Shown: positions 41,890 through 53,406, counted from the stretch's first letter. The stretch: 64,000 bases of DNA from Mesostigma viride (GCA_009746045.1 RPFO01000022.1:2489937-2553936); one strand, 5' to 3'. The notes: a model not told the origin generated them from the letters alone. Numbers and translations: made by a program.

Positions 41890-42240
41890 TCGGCGGTCCG
41901 ATTGAAAGCCCAAGGAAGTCCAAAAAAGCACCTTTTTCCATGGGGTGGCCACGGGATTTCTTATTCCGGGGCCCAATGGCCGGCGCCGCGCCAGACTCGC
42001 CCGCCTTTGGGCTTTGGGCGTCTTGGACTTTGGCTTTGGGCGTCTTGGAAGTTGGCTTTGGGCGTTTGCTCTTTTGGCAGATTTCTACACTACACTGGTA
42101 CTACGTAAAAAAGCACAGACTGGTGCAGCGTCACATCCATACAACGTAAAATTACCGCCGCACAGGCATGAGGCCGGCAGCAATAAACTGGCAGCCAGCA
42201 ATAACCGGACAATGGCCGCCGCAAGATAGTCGTCGGTTGC
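41890..42240 (+). repeat. Dispersed repeat, copy 1 (inverted copy at 51360-51665)
   Basis: Shared parts include GGGATTTCTTATTCCGGGGC, the CTTTGGGCGTCTTGGA tandem units (21 bp, two to three copies), TCTGCCAAAAGAGC (as complement) and the CCGCCGCACAG...GCAAGTAGTCG end. Copies face opposite directions about 9.5 kb apart. The type of element is unknown. The copy lies just before the SWIM gene. Confidence 0.7.
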
Positions 42241-42294
42241 TGGTATTTCACTTCTACACTTCACAGACTGCTTTTGAGTTTTGAGCATTTCCAG

Positions 42295-44577
42295 CAAACG
42301 TGTTTCCCACTTGAAGGAATGTGGACAAAGGCTAGACTTGGTGATATATCGATTACTGATCGCCTTGAAATACATGAAGGATGATCAATTAGTGAAAGAT
42401 CACGGTAGTTACATCAACAGGAAGTTGTACAAGAATGAAGGGACTGCTGCAGAAGTTGCCAAGGAACTGCTTCCCACCGTTGTAACGCATTTAGACAACG
42501 CTTGTGAAGGGGTTTGCGAAGTGCTCTCTGCGGCAACTAGTAATGACAAGGTGAAAGTGACATTTCGGAGCTTACAATTCCCTCTTGGATGTACATGCTT
42601 GACAGCACATACCGGCAAAGTTTGTTGCCATTTTATTGCATCATTGCTTTTCCACAATGTGTGCACTCACGAGAACTTGGATGTATTATTGTGCAGACGC
42701 GCCACATTTGGTGTTCCTCGTGGGAAAGTTTTCCAAGTGTTTGCTGATGAGTTGGAATTTGTCAAGGAAGAAATGTCCAAGTATCCCACAGATCGGCACG
42801 ATGACGGTCACGTCATGGAAGTCAGCGACATGGAGCCCTTACCTGACGAGGAGGGTGATCGCTTTCCGCGTGAAGATGACTCACTGCCAGCTGAACCCAA
42901 CGACAAGGAGCTGGAAATGCGACTATTGAATGCATTTGACGGAGCCATGCAGGTAAAAATGCTGCATTCTTTTTGCCAAAGACTAGATGTGCACAGATTT
43001 GGTACCTGGCCTTCAATCTTTTTGTGTGGGGGGGGTAGAGATAACTTAAAGTCTTAACTCACGTTGACATCGGCTTGAATGTGATTGCCTGCATGTTGTC
43101 CACAATGTACTACAATGCATATGTCGTTCCACTTTACTCCTGAACCGCAGGCATGGAGGATGGCTTCCTTTACTGCCAAGGAAACGGCCGCAAAAGTTTT
43201 GTTAGCGTCTTTTGTAGAAAGTTGTAGGATCTTGACTGATCAAGAGCACAGTTGTGCCGATTGCCGAAGGAAATGAATTTTCGGGAAGAGCGGGCTCTAA
43301 GCCGATTCAACAAGACCCTGTGGTTTTGCGAGCATGCAACAAAGGCAGTGCCAAACGGAAGACGGACGAAGTGGACATGCCGGAGCTGACGTCAACCCAT
43401 GCTGCCTCCAATGCACCTTCAAAACGGAGGGCTGGGTTTCGACAGAAGCTCTCAGAGAATTTACCACGACAACCGATGAATGGTGAGCCATACAACTTAA
43501 ATAAGCCGCTCTAGATTCTAATGATGAAGTCAATATGAGCATGTGCATGTTGTATTGATTGCGGTTTACCCTAACAAGTACATCACAACAAAGTTGACAA
43601 TGCCATTTTAAATTTTTTTTTGTGCATGCAGTCCCTAACACCATGGAGGGAGGCCCAAGCACTCCTGCAGGGGGTGGAATGCCTGATACCAGAGAGAGCG
43701 TTAACTTAACAGGTGAGAATCTTGCCCCAGGCTTGTGGGATCGCTGACGACATGCCATATGCGTTTTAAAACAAACACGCATACATTTACTTGCTGTGAA
43801 GATAAACCCATACCCACTTGTTAATTAAGCAATGACATGGACACACACATGCGCCTTAAGTCTTTACCACATGGTTTTGCTCACATGACGCTCGGGATCG
43901 CTTGGGACCTATTTATGTTAACGTGAGAGAGGCCAGCTTTGAGAAAGCGAGGTAGTAAATCTATAACTTGGCGGAGAGGCCGGGTTTTGAGGAATCTACT
44001 ACTGTATTAAACTAGTTTACATAAAAACCTTGGAAATAAATGTCTTTTTGTGAATGCATGCAGACCCTGACGTCATTGGGGAGGGCAAAGCTCCTCGCTT
44101 GGTGGTCGGGAAGATGCACGGACCTGCATTGAGGACTTGACAGGTGAATCGTGATGTATGTTTTATACACATGAATAACAACCTAACAATGTGGTTGATT
44201 TGTTCGCCTTTGATTGTAGTATCATTTAAGTTTTTGTAGGTTGTTCTCTACCTGAACTACATGCCGGTTTGCTTTTTTGTACATGGCCATATATTTTTGC
44301 TCACAGGAAATCACACACAAATTGTCCAATACACATGACCATGCACCCACACATGATGTCGATCGGTTCTCGGTTTGGTAGTCTCGGTAAGGTATACTTT
44401 TTTTTTGTTAATTTACATATGTCAAGAATGGCACACACATACGCTTAGCAGAATGCGGGTTTATTACCAGGGGCGTGTTTGGCATGTTCCCAAGTCCGAT
44501 AATATCTTCTTGTCTTCCTTTGTATGCATGCAGGCCCTGACCTAGAGGTAGAAGTCCCCACTAGTCCAAGAACATAG
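42295..44577 (+). CDS. SWIM zinc-finger protein with duplicated 3' exons, possibly broken
   Basis: The first recognisable exon (about 42295-42952) is open from an acceptor-like CATTTCCAG and has no ATG near its start, so a 5' exon may be missing. It encodes a SWIM zinc finger, FPLGCTCLTAHTGKVCCHF (CXC..CXH), as found in plant FAR1/FHY3-type proteins and MULE transposases, and then an acidic tail. Exon 2 starts at 43151 after CCGCAG and ends at 43482, but the frame must shift by one base between 43232 and 43276. Small exons follow at 43632-43712, 44064-44143 and 44534-44577. All three open after GCATGCAG with an NCCCTRAC start in phase 1, and the last two can each end the protein (ALRT stop or SPRT stop). 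No MULE catalytic domain is seen. This could be a decayed or domesticated transposase relative. Confidence 0.5.
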
Positions 44578-45454
44578 ATGGCGAACGAGGGAGGCGACGA
44601 CAAATTGAAGACGGAGGCGACCGATAGCGGTGTCAGATAAAGGACAAGTATACTAGTGGGAAGATCGGCGGGGAGCTATCAAACGCCACGTTGTGCTGCA
44701 TTGACGAGGTGGTGGTGCTACCCAGAATTCACGCGGCTGTTCACAGCTGACTCTTCACCACATCTTGCTGAGTAGGAATTCAATCGCAATGAGACAACCA
44801 GCGCAATACATGGTTAGGAAGCATGGTGATGCCCGCTGGCTATGTTACTTTGAATGTGCTGTAGGTTTCACGTATATTCATGGAGCTTGGTCTGTGGTGA
44901 TCGTGGAGACCTTGGCGCCTTGCCATGAGTCTTGACTCCTCGCTTCTATCCCTTGGGCATCCATCATTCTACGGCATGCCACCGGGTCAAGGGATAGGAT
45001 TGAACTGCGATTTGCCCGGTAGGCCAGCTTGTTTATTGAGCTGGCCCCGGCCCCACTGGGACCATAGGTCATTCACAGCCCCACTCACATGCGTACGGAT
45101 CCTATATCATGTTTTAAAGGAGGAAGTTGCTAGGTTGGCGAAGAAGCCAACCCGGCCCCGTTGAAGGGGAAGGACTAGTGTTCGCATGTCTTAACTTCAA
45201 TCAACAATGAAATTGTAATGTTTTGTTAAGTTAGACAACTCTGAGTTGATGCGATGGGATCTGAGTAAAGAAAATTGTGCAAGTGAGTAGAGAAATTTGT
45301 GCAAGTGAGACAACTCACTTAATTAATCAAACTCGTGCTCCCGTTGGGGAGTCACGGAGCCCGAAGTGCCTTTAATCCCTTTGTTTGCACAACAGGAAGG
45401 AAGGTCAGAGACCCCCTTTCTCCTTCATGCCGGCCAGAGGCATGCCACAGCTGC
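44578..45454. other. Spacer with F2 LINE remnants
   Basis: No gene is supported. A minus-strand F2 3' end remnant (AATTAATCAAACTCGTGCTC, then the hairpin) lies at 45318-45362. The following 45400-45454 belongs to the dispersed repeat also seen at 36890-37015. Confidence 0.45.
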
Positions 45455-45506
45455 GTGACTCCCAAACGGGAGCACGAGTCTAATTAATTAATAAATTAAT
45501 TAATTA
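45455..45506 (+). mobile_element. 52-bp F2 LINE insertion: hairpin plus tail only
   Basis: The insert consists of GTGACTCCCAAACGGGAGCA, CGAGTC and a TAATTAATTAAT-type tail. It is flanked by the 13-bp TSD ATGCCACAGCTGC at 45442-45454 and 45507-45519. It is the shortest LINE insertion in the window and contains little beyond the terminal hairpin. Confidence 0.88.
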
Positions 45507-45724
45507 ATGCCACAGCTGCAATCGGACACGCTAAACGACCCTGCAAGATCTGTGGGTGCAATGAGACCCATGTGAGCTTATCATAACAAGGAGCGTGGGC
45601 AAGTAATGTGAGCATAGCCAAGACGTAGCATCATTGGATGTACAAGGAAATATTTAATAGCTATCTTGATGTGCGTGTAGGAAGATCTGCATGGAGGAAT
45701 AACCGCGAACATGTGAAGGAACAA

Positions 45725-45880
45725 GTATCCCACAACAAGAAACGTGCATCCCACAACCAGGAACGAGTATCCCACAACCTGGAACGTGTTTCCCACCACC
45801 AGGAACAGGTATCCCACAACCAGGAACGACTATCCCACAACTAGGAACGTGTATCCCACAACCAGGAACAAGTATCCTCT
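45725..45880 (+). repeat. 21-bp minisatellite
   Basis: About seven units of ATCCCACAACCAGGAACGTGT with variants. The same unit forms a larger array at 50410-50925 in the same orientation. The open frames (PTTRN.., SHNQE..) follow from a repeat length divisible by three. Confidence 0.85.
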
Positions 45881-45884
45881 GCCG

Positions 45885-46560
45885 GCCGTGCCACCCCATG
45901 CAAGACCCCACAAGGCGTCCTTGCGTCAAGGGGACATGCAATCATCACAAGGAGTGGTAACTGCCCGCAGTGCGCCACCCCATGCAAGACCCCACAAGCC
46001 ATCCTTGGGTCAAGGGGACATGCAGTCATCACAAGGAGCGGTAACTGCCGGCAGTTCCACGCCATGCAAGACCCCACAAGCCGTCCTTGCATAAAGGGGA
46101 CATGCAGTCATCACAAGGAGTGGTAACTGCCGGCAGTGCCACCCCATGCAAGACCCCACAAGCCATCCTTGCATAAAGGGGACATGCAGTCATCACAAGG
46201 AGTGGTAACTGCCGGCAGTGCCACCCCATGCAAGAACCCTCGTCTGCCTCGTCTGCCATTACAGTAGAGGACAGCTCGGATGAGGATTACATCCCCATCT
46301 AGTGCTTAACGGCTGGGGGATGATGCAGACGATATTTGTTTAAACTTTTGCACATGTCATTATTTTTCTAATGAGATTAGCATAGTACTCCGTGGCATGC
46401 CTTTGCGCATGACACGCAAGTACTTACTTACTTATGCAAGAACACACAAGCCAGGGACATGCAGTCATCACAAGGAATGGTAACTGCCGGCAGTGCTACC
46501 CCATGCAAGACCCCACAAGCCATCCATGCAATCATCACAGGGTGTGGTAACTGCCGGCAG
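45885..46560 (+). repeat. 82-84-bp tandem repeat
   Basis: Units read CCACCCCATGCAAGACCCCA, a GTCCTTGC/GGGGACATGC part, CAGTCATCACAAGG and TAACTGCCGGCAGT. Five lie at 45885-46250 and about one and a half more at 46436-46560. Between the blocks a short frame reads AITVEDSSDEDYIPI before a stop at 46303, which may be a remnant of a protein tail. Confidence 0.8.
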
Positions 46561-46561
46561 T

Positions 46562-46759
46562 GCGCGGCCCTAACGTTAATTCCCACACCCCCTCTGCTAA
46601 CGTTAGTTTCCACACCCCTCTGCTAACGTTAGTGCCCACCCCCTCGGCTAACGTTAATTCCCACACCCCCTCTGCTAACGTAAGGTCCCACACCCGTCTG
46701 CTAACGTAAGTGCCCCTCCCCCCTCTACTGTCTTTAATTCCCTCCCCCCTTTACTAACG
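46562..46759 (+). repeat. CTAACGTTAGT satellite, left part
   Basis: Units of about 25-27 bp with the palindrome CTAACGTTAG between C-rich runs. The array continues at 49496-50405 on the far side of the nested LINEs. The shared TTTACTAACG is the TSD of the outer LINE. Confidence 0.85.
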
Positions 46760-46963
46760 GCCCCGGGCAGCCTCCTGCTTTGTCTGTAATATGGAGGCAG
46801 ATGGTACGCAACCCTTGGATAGATGGCAAGTAGTGATGAAGGAGACCACCCCCAAGCCTGTGGGGGCTCCGCGTGTGACCAAGTATGGCATTCATAGCGA
46901 TTCGGGCCGCGGTGCCCACACCCCTGTAACTAGGACCTAGATAGCTTACACCATCCATTCCAT

Positions 46964-49413
46964 TCAGTGATCCTCCGTGGTGTCGCAGCCAAGTATCGCC
47001 TGGCTGCCCGCACCCTCCCCACCTTGCCTCCGCGCCGACAGCTTGCTGTCCACCGTCACGCACCGACAGTGGTCGCCGCCAGGCAGATGCTCCGCCGCAA
47101 CAGAGATCCGATCGCCAAACCTGGGCTGCAAGCAGCTCTGAGGGCCACCTACGAGCAGGCTGAGAAGGCAGATGCTCAGCAGATGGTCAAGGACCTGCGC
47201 AGCTGCCAGCAGAAGCACGACGGCAAGGGGGCCTGGTTCTGGTACAAGCGCCTCGGGCACCCGGCCGGCACGACGGCAAGGGGGCCTGGTTCTGGTACAA
47301 GCGCCTCGGGCACCCGGACGGCCTCGGCCGGCCCCACCGCCACGACGTCCCCGGCGCCCCAGCCAAGCGGCTTCGTACCTGGGCCACGGCCACGGCCGAG
47401 GTCGTGGGGACAGCTGCGCCGCCCCCACCCCTGCTCCCAGCCGCCGCCGCCCGCCCGGCCGCCCTGGCCGGGCCCGCCCCGCTGGGCCCCCGGCCCCGCC
47501 CAGGTCAGCGGCGGACTACCTAGTCCCCCCGCTGGTCGGCCCACTTGGTGACCCGTCTGACATGCCTCCTTTCACCTCTCGCTCGAGGTCACGGAGGCGG
47601 TCCAGCGCCTGCGTTATGACGCAGCCACCGGCTCTGACGAGATTCCGGCCGCAGTTGTAAAACTTGCAGCCGAATTCGAGGACACTGGTGTAATGCTGCT
47701 CTTCCGGGACATCTGCAACCGCCTTCTGCTGTCGTCGCAACCACCTCCAGCGGCCTGGCAACACAGTTTTCGCACGATGCTGTACAAGAACAAGGGGTCG
47801 CCTGCCGACCCCGGCAACTACAGAGGGGTGTGCATTCAAAGTGCCCCCCTCAAGCTTCTTATGCGGCTCATCCTGAACCGCCTGCGCACGGCCCTGGACG
47901 GTCACCTCAGCGAGACTCAGCACGGCTTCCGTTCAGGTCGCAACACAGTACAGGCGCTCTTCGCTACTCGCCGACTGGTGGAGGAACTGCAACGCCTTCA
48001 GCCTGGTGAGTCCCCTTTGCACCTTGTGCTGGTGGACTTCATCAAAGCCTTCGATTCGGTGTTCTGGCCTGCGCTTTGGGACATCTTCGAGTTGTTCCGG
48101 ATCCCCCGCCCCCTGATTGCTGTCATCCGCAACCTGTATGAAGGGTCCACCACTTCGGTGCGCACTTCTTACGGGACCACGCCCCCATGCCCTCTACAGA
48201 AGGGGGTGTGGCAGGGCTGCGTGCTCTCGCCCTACCTGTTCATTATTGTTGTCGAATACGTAATGATTCAGGCGCGCAAGCGATTTGCCCGCATCGTGGG
48301 CAGGGAACCAGGAGTGCAGGTTGCTAACAAATTCTGGCATGGCGGTGCGGACACGGAGATTCGGCTGGCAGACATCATCTACGCAGACGACACCACCCTC
48401 TTCGAGGACACTGAGCATGTGCAGACATGGCTTGACTGCCTGGCTCTCGAGGCCCGTGCAGTGGGGCTTGAGGTCAGCAAGAAGACATCTGGAGGCCCTG
48501 GCGGTTGGGCTCACCAACCCACCGCCGCCCCTCTTTCTCCTAGACGGCTCTCGAGTCCTGTATCGGGACCGCGTTAAGCTGCCGGGCAGCCTGCTCCCCG
48601 CTGCGAGGCTGATGTGGACCACCGCATCTCCCTCGCCTGGCACGCTTTACGCCAGTACCGGGCCCTGTGGCGCAAGCCCCTGGGCAAGATCGAGAAACAG
48701 GACCTGTTCAAGGTCCTCGTTCTTCCTGTTCTCACGTATGGAGCCGAGACGTGGACCCTCACCGCTGACCTAGCCCGCAAGCTGGACGGCGCGGTCACCA
48801 GCATGCTGCGATCCATTTACAGAGTAGGATATGCTGCTCATGTCCGCAATGAGGACCTGTACCAGGGCATGCCCTATATCACCAGCACCATCGAGTTAAG
48901 CAACGCCGCCTGCAGCTAGTAGGGCACCTAGCTCGCACCAACCATGTAGGTACACCTCACGTGCCGGCCCCCCCCGCAGGACTGCGACCAGCCCAGCCTG
49001 GCCGGCACCTCCTGACGTGGGCTGGGCCCAGTGATGTTAGACGCCGCAAGGCCCGCACCTTCAAAGAACAGCTAGTAGAGGACATGGGGGGCCTAGGCCT
49101 CTCATTGATTTGGAAGAAGATGATGGACAAGGCCAAGTGGGCCCAGGTCATAGAGGATAACGAGCCCCCCCCAGTGGGGAAGCGCCCGCGGGTGCAATCT
49201 CGTGGGAGGCACGCCAGATAGCCCCCTAGAGCAGCGTGCGGCTGCCTAGATAGATGTTGTAGTTAGAATGTTGTTAGATAGATGTAGTATGTAGCCGATG
49301 TAGATAGACTAGACCGGTAGGACTGTTTGCACCCATCCATCCATCCATAGGGGTTAATGCTCCGTGACTCCCCAACGGGAGCATGCGAGTCTAATTAATT
49401 AATTAATTATTTT
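46964..49413 (+). mobile_element. F2 LINE, longest copy in the window
   Basis: The TSD ATCCATTCCAT is at 46953-46963 and 49414-49424. It includes the linker before the RT, the whole RT and C-terminus, the F2 3' UTR with CCATCCATCCAT, the hairpin and the TTAATTAA tail. The endonuclease is absent because of 5' truncation. Confidence 0.92.
46967..49221 (+). pseudogene. F2 LINE reverse transcriptase, frameshifted
   Basis: The N-terminal linker (RTLPTLPPRRQLAVHRHAPT) runs to a 51-bp tandem duplication at 47219-47320 that breaks the frame. The RT resumes in the frame 47693-48577, with upstream residues from about 47590: LYKNKGSP..NYRGVCIQS, GFRSGRNTV, LVDFIKAFDSV, GVWQGCVLSPYLF and IYADDTTLFED (near 48385). 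An extra TCTGG near 48487 shifts the frame. The thumb region is in 48614-48919, then another shift, and the C-terminus is in 48961-49221. All catalytic motifs are present, so it shows the full F2 RT, but the copy is inactive. Confidence 0.88.
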
Positions 49414-49505
49414 ATCCATTCCATCCCATGTTCCCCTCCCACTGAGGACTTATGCTCACGTGACGCAGTCACGTGTCTATTAATTAATTAATTAATTTAC
49501 TAACG

Positions 49506-50405
49506 TTAGTCCACAGCCCCCTCTGCTAGTTACGTTAGTGCCCCCCCCTCCTTTGCTAACATTAGTTCCCACACCCCTCTGCTAACGTAAGTGCCCTCCC
49601 CCCCATGCTATCGTTAATGCCCACCCCCCTTCACTAACGTTAGTGCCCAGCCCCCTCTGCTAACGTTAGTGCCCGCGCCCCTTTTCAAACTTTAGTGCTC
49701 GTGGCCCTCTGCTAACGTAAGCGCCCCCCCCTCTGCTATAATTATTTCCCCCCTCTGCTACCTTTGATTCCCACACCCCCTCTGCTATCGCTAGTGCCCG
49801 TGCCCCTTTACTAACGTTAGTGCCCAGCCCCCTCTGCTAACGTTAGTGCCCGTGCCCCTTTACTAACGTTAGTGCCCAGCCCCCTCTGCTAACGTTAGTG
49901 CCCGCGCCCCTTTACAAACTTTAGTGCTCGTGCCCCTCTGCTAACGTTAGCGCCCCCCCCTCTGCTATAATTATTTCCCCCCTCTGCTAACTTTAATTCC
50001 CACACCCCCTCTGCTATCGTTAGTGCCCGTGCCCCTTTACTAACGTTAGTGCCCAGCCCCCTCTGCTAACGTTAGTGCCCGTGCCCCTTTACTAACATTA
50101 GTGCCCCCCCCCTTTGCTATAATTATTTCCGCCCTCTGCTAATAAACTTTAATTCCCACACCCCCTCTGTTATCGTTAGTGCCCGTGCCCCTTTTACTAA
50201 CGTTAGTGCCTACCCCCCTCTGCTAACGTTAGTGCCCGTGCTCCTTTACTGACGTTAGTGCCCCCCCCTCTGCTAACGTTAGTGCCCGTGCCCCTTTACT
50301 AACGTTAGTGCCCAGCCCCCTCTGCTAACGTTAGTGCCCGTGCCCCTCTGCTAACGTTATTCCCCAGCCCCCTCTGCTATCACTAATGCCCGTGCCCCTT
50401 TATAT
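49506..50405 (+). repeat. CTAACGTTAGT satellite, right part
   Basis: About 0.9 kb of units such as CTCTGCTAACGTTAGTGCCC alternating with CCCTTTACTAACGTTAGTGC variants. A higher-order pattern of about 180-200 bp is visible, since the block with TATAATTATTTCC recurs near 49738, 49968 and 50118. Confidence 0.85.
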
Positions 50406-50409
50406 TTGG

Positions 50410-50925
50410 ACCAGGAACACAACCCGCAACTAGGCTCGACTATCCCACAACCAGGAACGTACATCCCACAACCCGGAACCCATCCCACAACCAGGAACCC
50501 ATCCCACAACCAGGAACGAGTATCCCACGACTGAACTAGGAACGTGTATCCCACAACCAGGAACAAGTATCCTACAACTAGGAACGTGCATCCCACAACC
50601 AGGAACAAGTATCCTACAACTAGGAACGTGCATCCCACAACCAGGAACACATCCCACAACCAGGAACGACTATCCCACAACTAGGAATGTGTATCCCACA
50701 ACCAGGAACAAGTATCCTACAACCAGAAACGTGTTTCCCACCACCAGGAACGTGTATCCCACAACCACGCTCGACTATCCCACAACCAGGAACATGTATC
50801 CCACAACCAGGAACGAATTTCCCACCACCAGGAACACATCCCACAACCAGGAAAGTGCATCTCACAACCAGGAACAAGTATCCCAAAACAAGGAACACAT
50901 CCCACAACCAGTCGCGCAGTCGGTC
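50410..50925 (+). repeat. 21-bp minisatellite, large array
   Basis: About 24 units of ATCCCACAACCAGGAACGTGT with point and length variants, the same unit as at 45725-45880. The two arrays bracket the satellite and LINE block. Confidence 0.88.
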
Positions 50926-51359
50926 TGAATGACTGGCATTATAACGAGCGTCATAGTATTCGTCTCCGGCTTGGCAGTGCCGTCATCCTGCATACAAAAA
51001 GCACATTGGAGCCAGCACTTTCCCGCGGGTTGTAGCCGATATTCCTCCATGCAGCGATATTCACCAATGCGCTATCAATAAACAAGTCGACACCATCCGG
51101 GTGTGTAAAAAGGGCACGCTGCTGGCCTCGACGGTCACGGCGATGATGAACGACAATAACAAGAACGCCTAATAGCAGGCGTCATACAAACTAGAACAGA
51201 CTGGAACAACTACTTACCCGGTCGTCTGTGATCTTGACACAGAGCCTGGTTTACAAGGAAGCGAGGGAAACCGGCCACTATGAGCACCTACTTAACCCAC
51301 ATAATGAAGGTTAGGAATCCTCCCCATCATGCTAACCGTAGACTCGGTGAAACGCCCCA

Positions 51360-51665
51360 TGCTACAAATACGATAGCCCAGCAACGACTACTTGCGGCCA
51401 TCACCTTGTCCAGTTCTGGCTGGCTGTGCGGCGGTAATTTTACCAAGTTTAAAAATGTTACGCCGCACCAGTCTGTGCTTTTTTACGTAGTACCAGACTA
51501 CCAGTGTAGTGTAGAAATCTGCCAAAAGAGCAAACGCCCAAAGCCAACTTCGAAGACGCCCAAAGCCAAATTCCAAGACGCCCAAAGCCCAAAGGCGGGC
51601 GAGTCTGGCGCGGCGCCGGCCATTGGGCCCCGGAATAAGAAATCCCGGGTGGCCACGGAGCATCT
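51360..51665 (-). repeat. Dispersed repeat, copy 2 (inverted relative to 41890-42240)
   Basis: It carries the same modules in reverse order as copy 1, including CTGTGCTTTTTTACGTAGTA, AAATCTGCCAAAAGAGC, three GACGCCCAAAGCCAA-type units and GGCCCCGGAATAAGAAATCC. Confidence 0.7.
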
Positions 51666-51699
51666 GACATGGGGTGGCCGTGAAAATTAGATATTCTTT

Positions 51700-53406
51700 T
51701 AGGCCTTGAAGTCAGCTTTCATCCTATCCAATAAAAAGCGCATTCTGACAATAAGTTAACTAGTAACCACCAATAGAATAGCCATGCCTCCATTACGGGC
51801 CACGCCCGTAACACGGGCCACGCCCGAAATTCCAGGTAAATAGGTGTACGTTTATTCCAAATATAGCCAATAGGTAATCCCTGCTAAGCCTAGGGTATCA
51901 AGATGTCAGTGGCTAAAACGGAGCCTTACTAGTTACTAGACCACACGGGCCACGCCCGAAATTACAGACGGAGTGTTAAGCTGGGACTACTTGGTCGGGA
52001 GCTACTTGACGGGTTTTACATGACATTATCACGAGGAACCACAGACACTTATCACGAGGATCGTGGACAGAGATTTACTGAACTCCGCCGCTGGACGGGA
52101 TTTCCAGGTAAATAGGTGTACGTTTATTCCAAATATAGCCAGTAAGCCTAGGGCATAGGGCGCTGGACGGGATTTACGGGATTGACGGGATCGACAGTAT
52201 TCAGTGATTGGCGACTGCTAGACGGAATAATGTTGTCGGGATAAACTTGACGGGATTCTACTCCACGGTATTCTTTTTCACAGGATTCTACTGGAAGGTA
52301 TTCTTTTTCACAGGATTCTACTCGACGGGATCCGCATGGGGGGACGGGAAAGTTTGTGCAGGGCGACGTTTAGGTTGAGTTGGTGGAGTTTCCCGCGCCG
52401 GTTTTCCGACAGGGTTATTAAGCCTAGGCCAGTAGGGGTCGAATTTAGATAGGACGTCTTACGGAAAAAAGCGACTTTTTTATTAGGGGCAGAGCCCTAC
52501 GGGATACACTTGTTGGTTAATAAAAAATACCCATTTAGGCATTTACCCGGAAAACAATCATGTACTCTCTGCTGCCCATGTGCGGCGTGGGATACAACTG
52601 ACTGCCTGACTGACTTTCCACTCACAAGTCACAAGTTACACATACATATGGTACCGAACATTCACATTTTCACAGTAAAAGCCATAGCCATAGACCAGCA
52701 CCTGCCAAACCGCAATGCGTCTACCGCAACCAGGAAAAGTGGGCTTCGGAATTCGTAAGGCGAATAGGATGGAGTAATGCAACCAATGCAGGTAGACCTT
52801 GGCTTTGTCGGCTGCTATCAAGTTTGACTGGAGCATGCATTTTCTGACGATGGGCATTTGCCACCGAAAATTGGTAATCCGCGGGGTGTAGTTATCTGCG
52901 GCGCAGAGGAGGAAGCTGCAGCAAGCACTCAGGCGGCATTAACAAATCATAGTTCATTTTTTAGCTCTTGTATTCTCCCTTCCTCGACCGTGTATACGGA
53001 CGCTTGTATCGTGCAACCGGCTGGGCGACAGTGGATTATTCTGCTCCGAGGGCAGGTTTACTTTATAAACTGAGTAGAATTAAGATACTTCTTATTTGCA
53101 AACCAAGTATGGAATCTGTGTTGGAAGATACTCTGCGAGTGCTCAATCACTTGATCGGTAAATTTGGATAGGTAAGCCTTTGTCATGAGCCATGTGCACG
53201 ATGAGGAAGTACGAAAGTCCCTTCACCACCCATGGAATGGCCTGGCTGAATGCCCCATGCTTTACCTGCCCCTTGCTTAAGATTTGATTTACATGTGTGC
53301 GTCCCAAACCTTGGCAATGCTTGAATTTTCATCTGGAAGCGCCGAGGTGTGTACAAGCTGACGTGCTTTCTCTAACCTGGTGTCCTCCCGCTAGCGCTAC
53401 CTGGCA
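51700..53406. other. Spacer upstream of the glycoside-hydrolase gene, with short duplications
   Basis: No gene is supported. The text CCAGGTAAATAGGTGTACGT plus about 35 more bases occurs at 51832 and 52104. CACGGGCCACGCCCG occurs three times between 51800 and 51960. ATTCTACT..ACGGGAT/AAGGTATTCTTTTTCACAGG repeats lie at 52255-52335. The last few hundred bases should include the promoter of the gene at 53407. Confidence 0.4.

Larger units (their letters stand above)
46760..49495 (+). mobile_element. F3 LINE 3' fragment, split by an F2 LINE
   Basis: The TSD TTTACTAACG is at 46750-46759 and 49496-49505, in the satellite. The F3 parts are 46760-46963 (last codons and 3' UTR) and 49414-49495 (hairpin GCTCACGTGACGCAGTCACG and TTAATTAA tail). 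Confidence 0.9.

Noticed and set aside
45581..46259. Frames with PTTRN, SHNQE or VVGYLFLV repeats
   Set aside because: They result from a 21-bp minisatellite that keeps all frames open. There is no sign of selection on any frame.
49506..50405. CRISPR-like regular repeats
   Set aside because: The spaces between CTAACGTTAGT motifs are themselves repeated, so it is a satellite.
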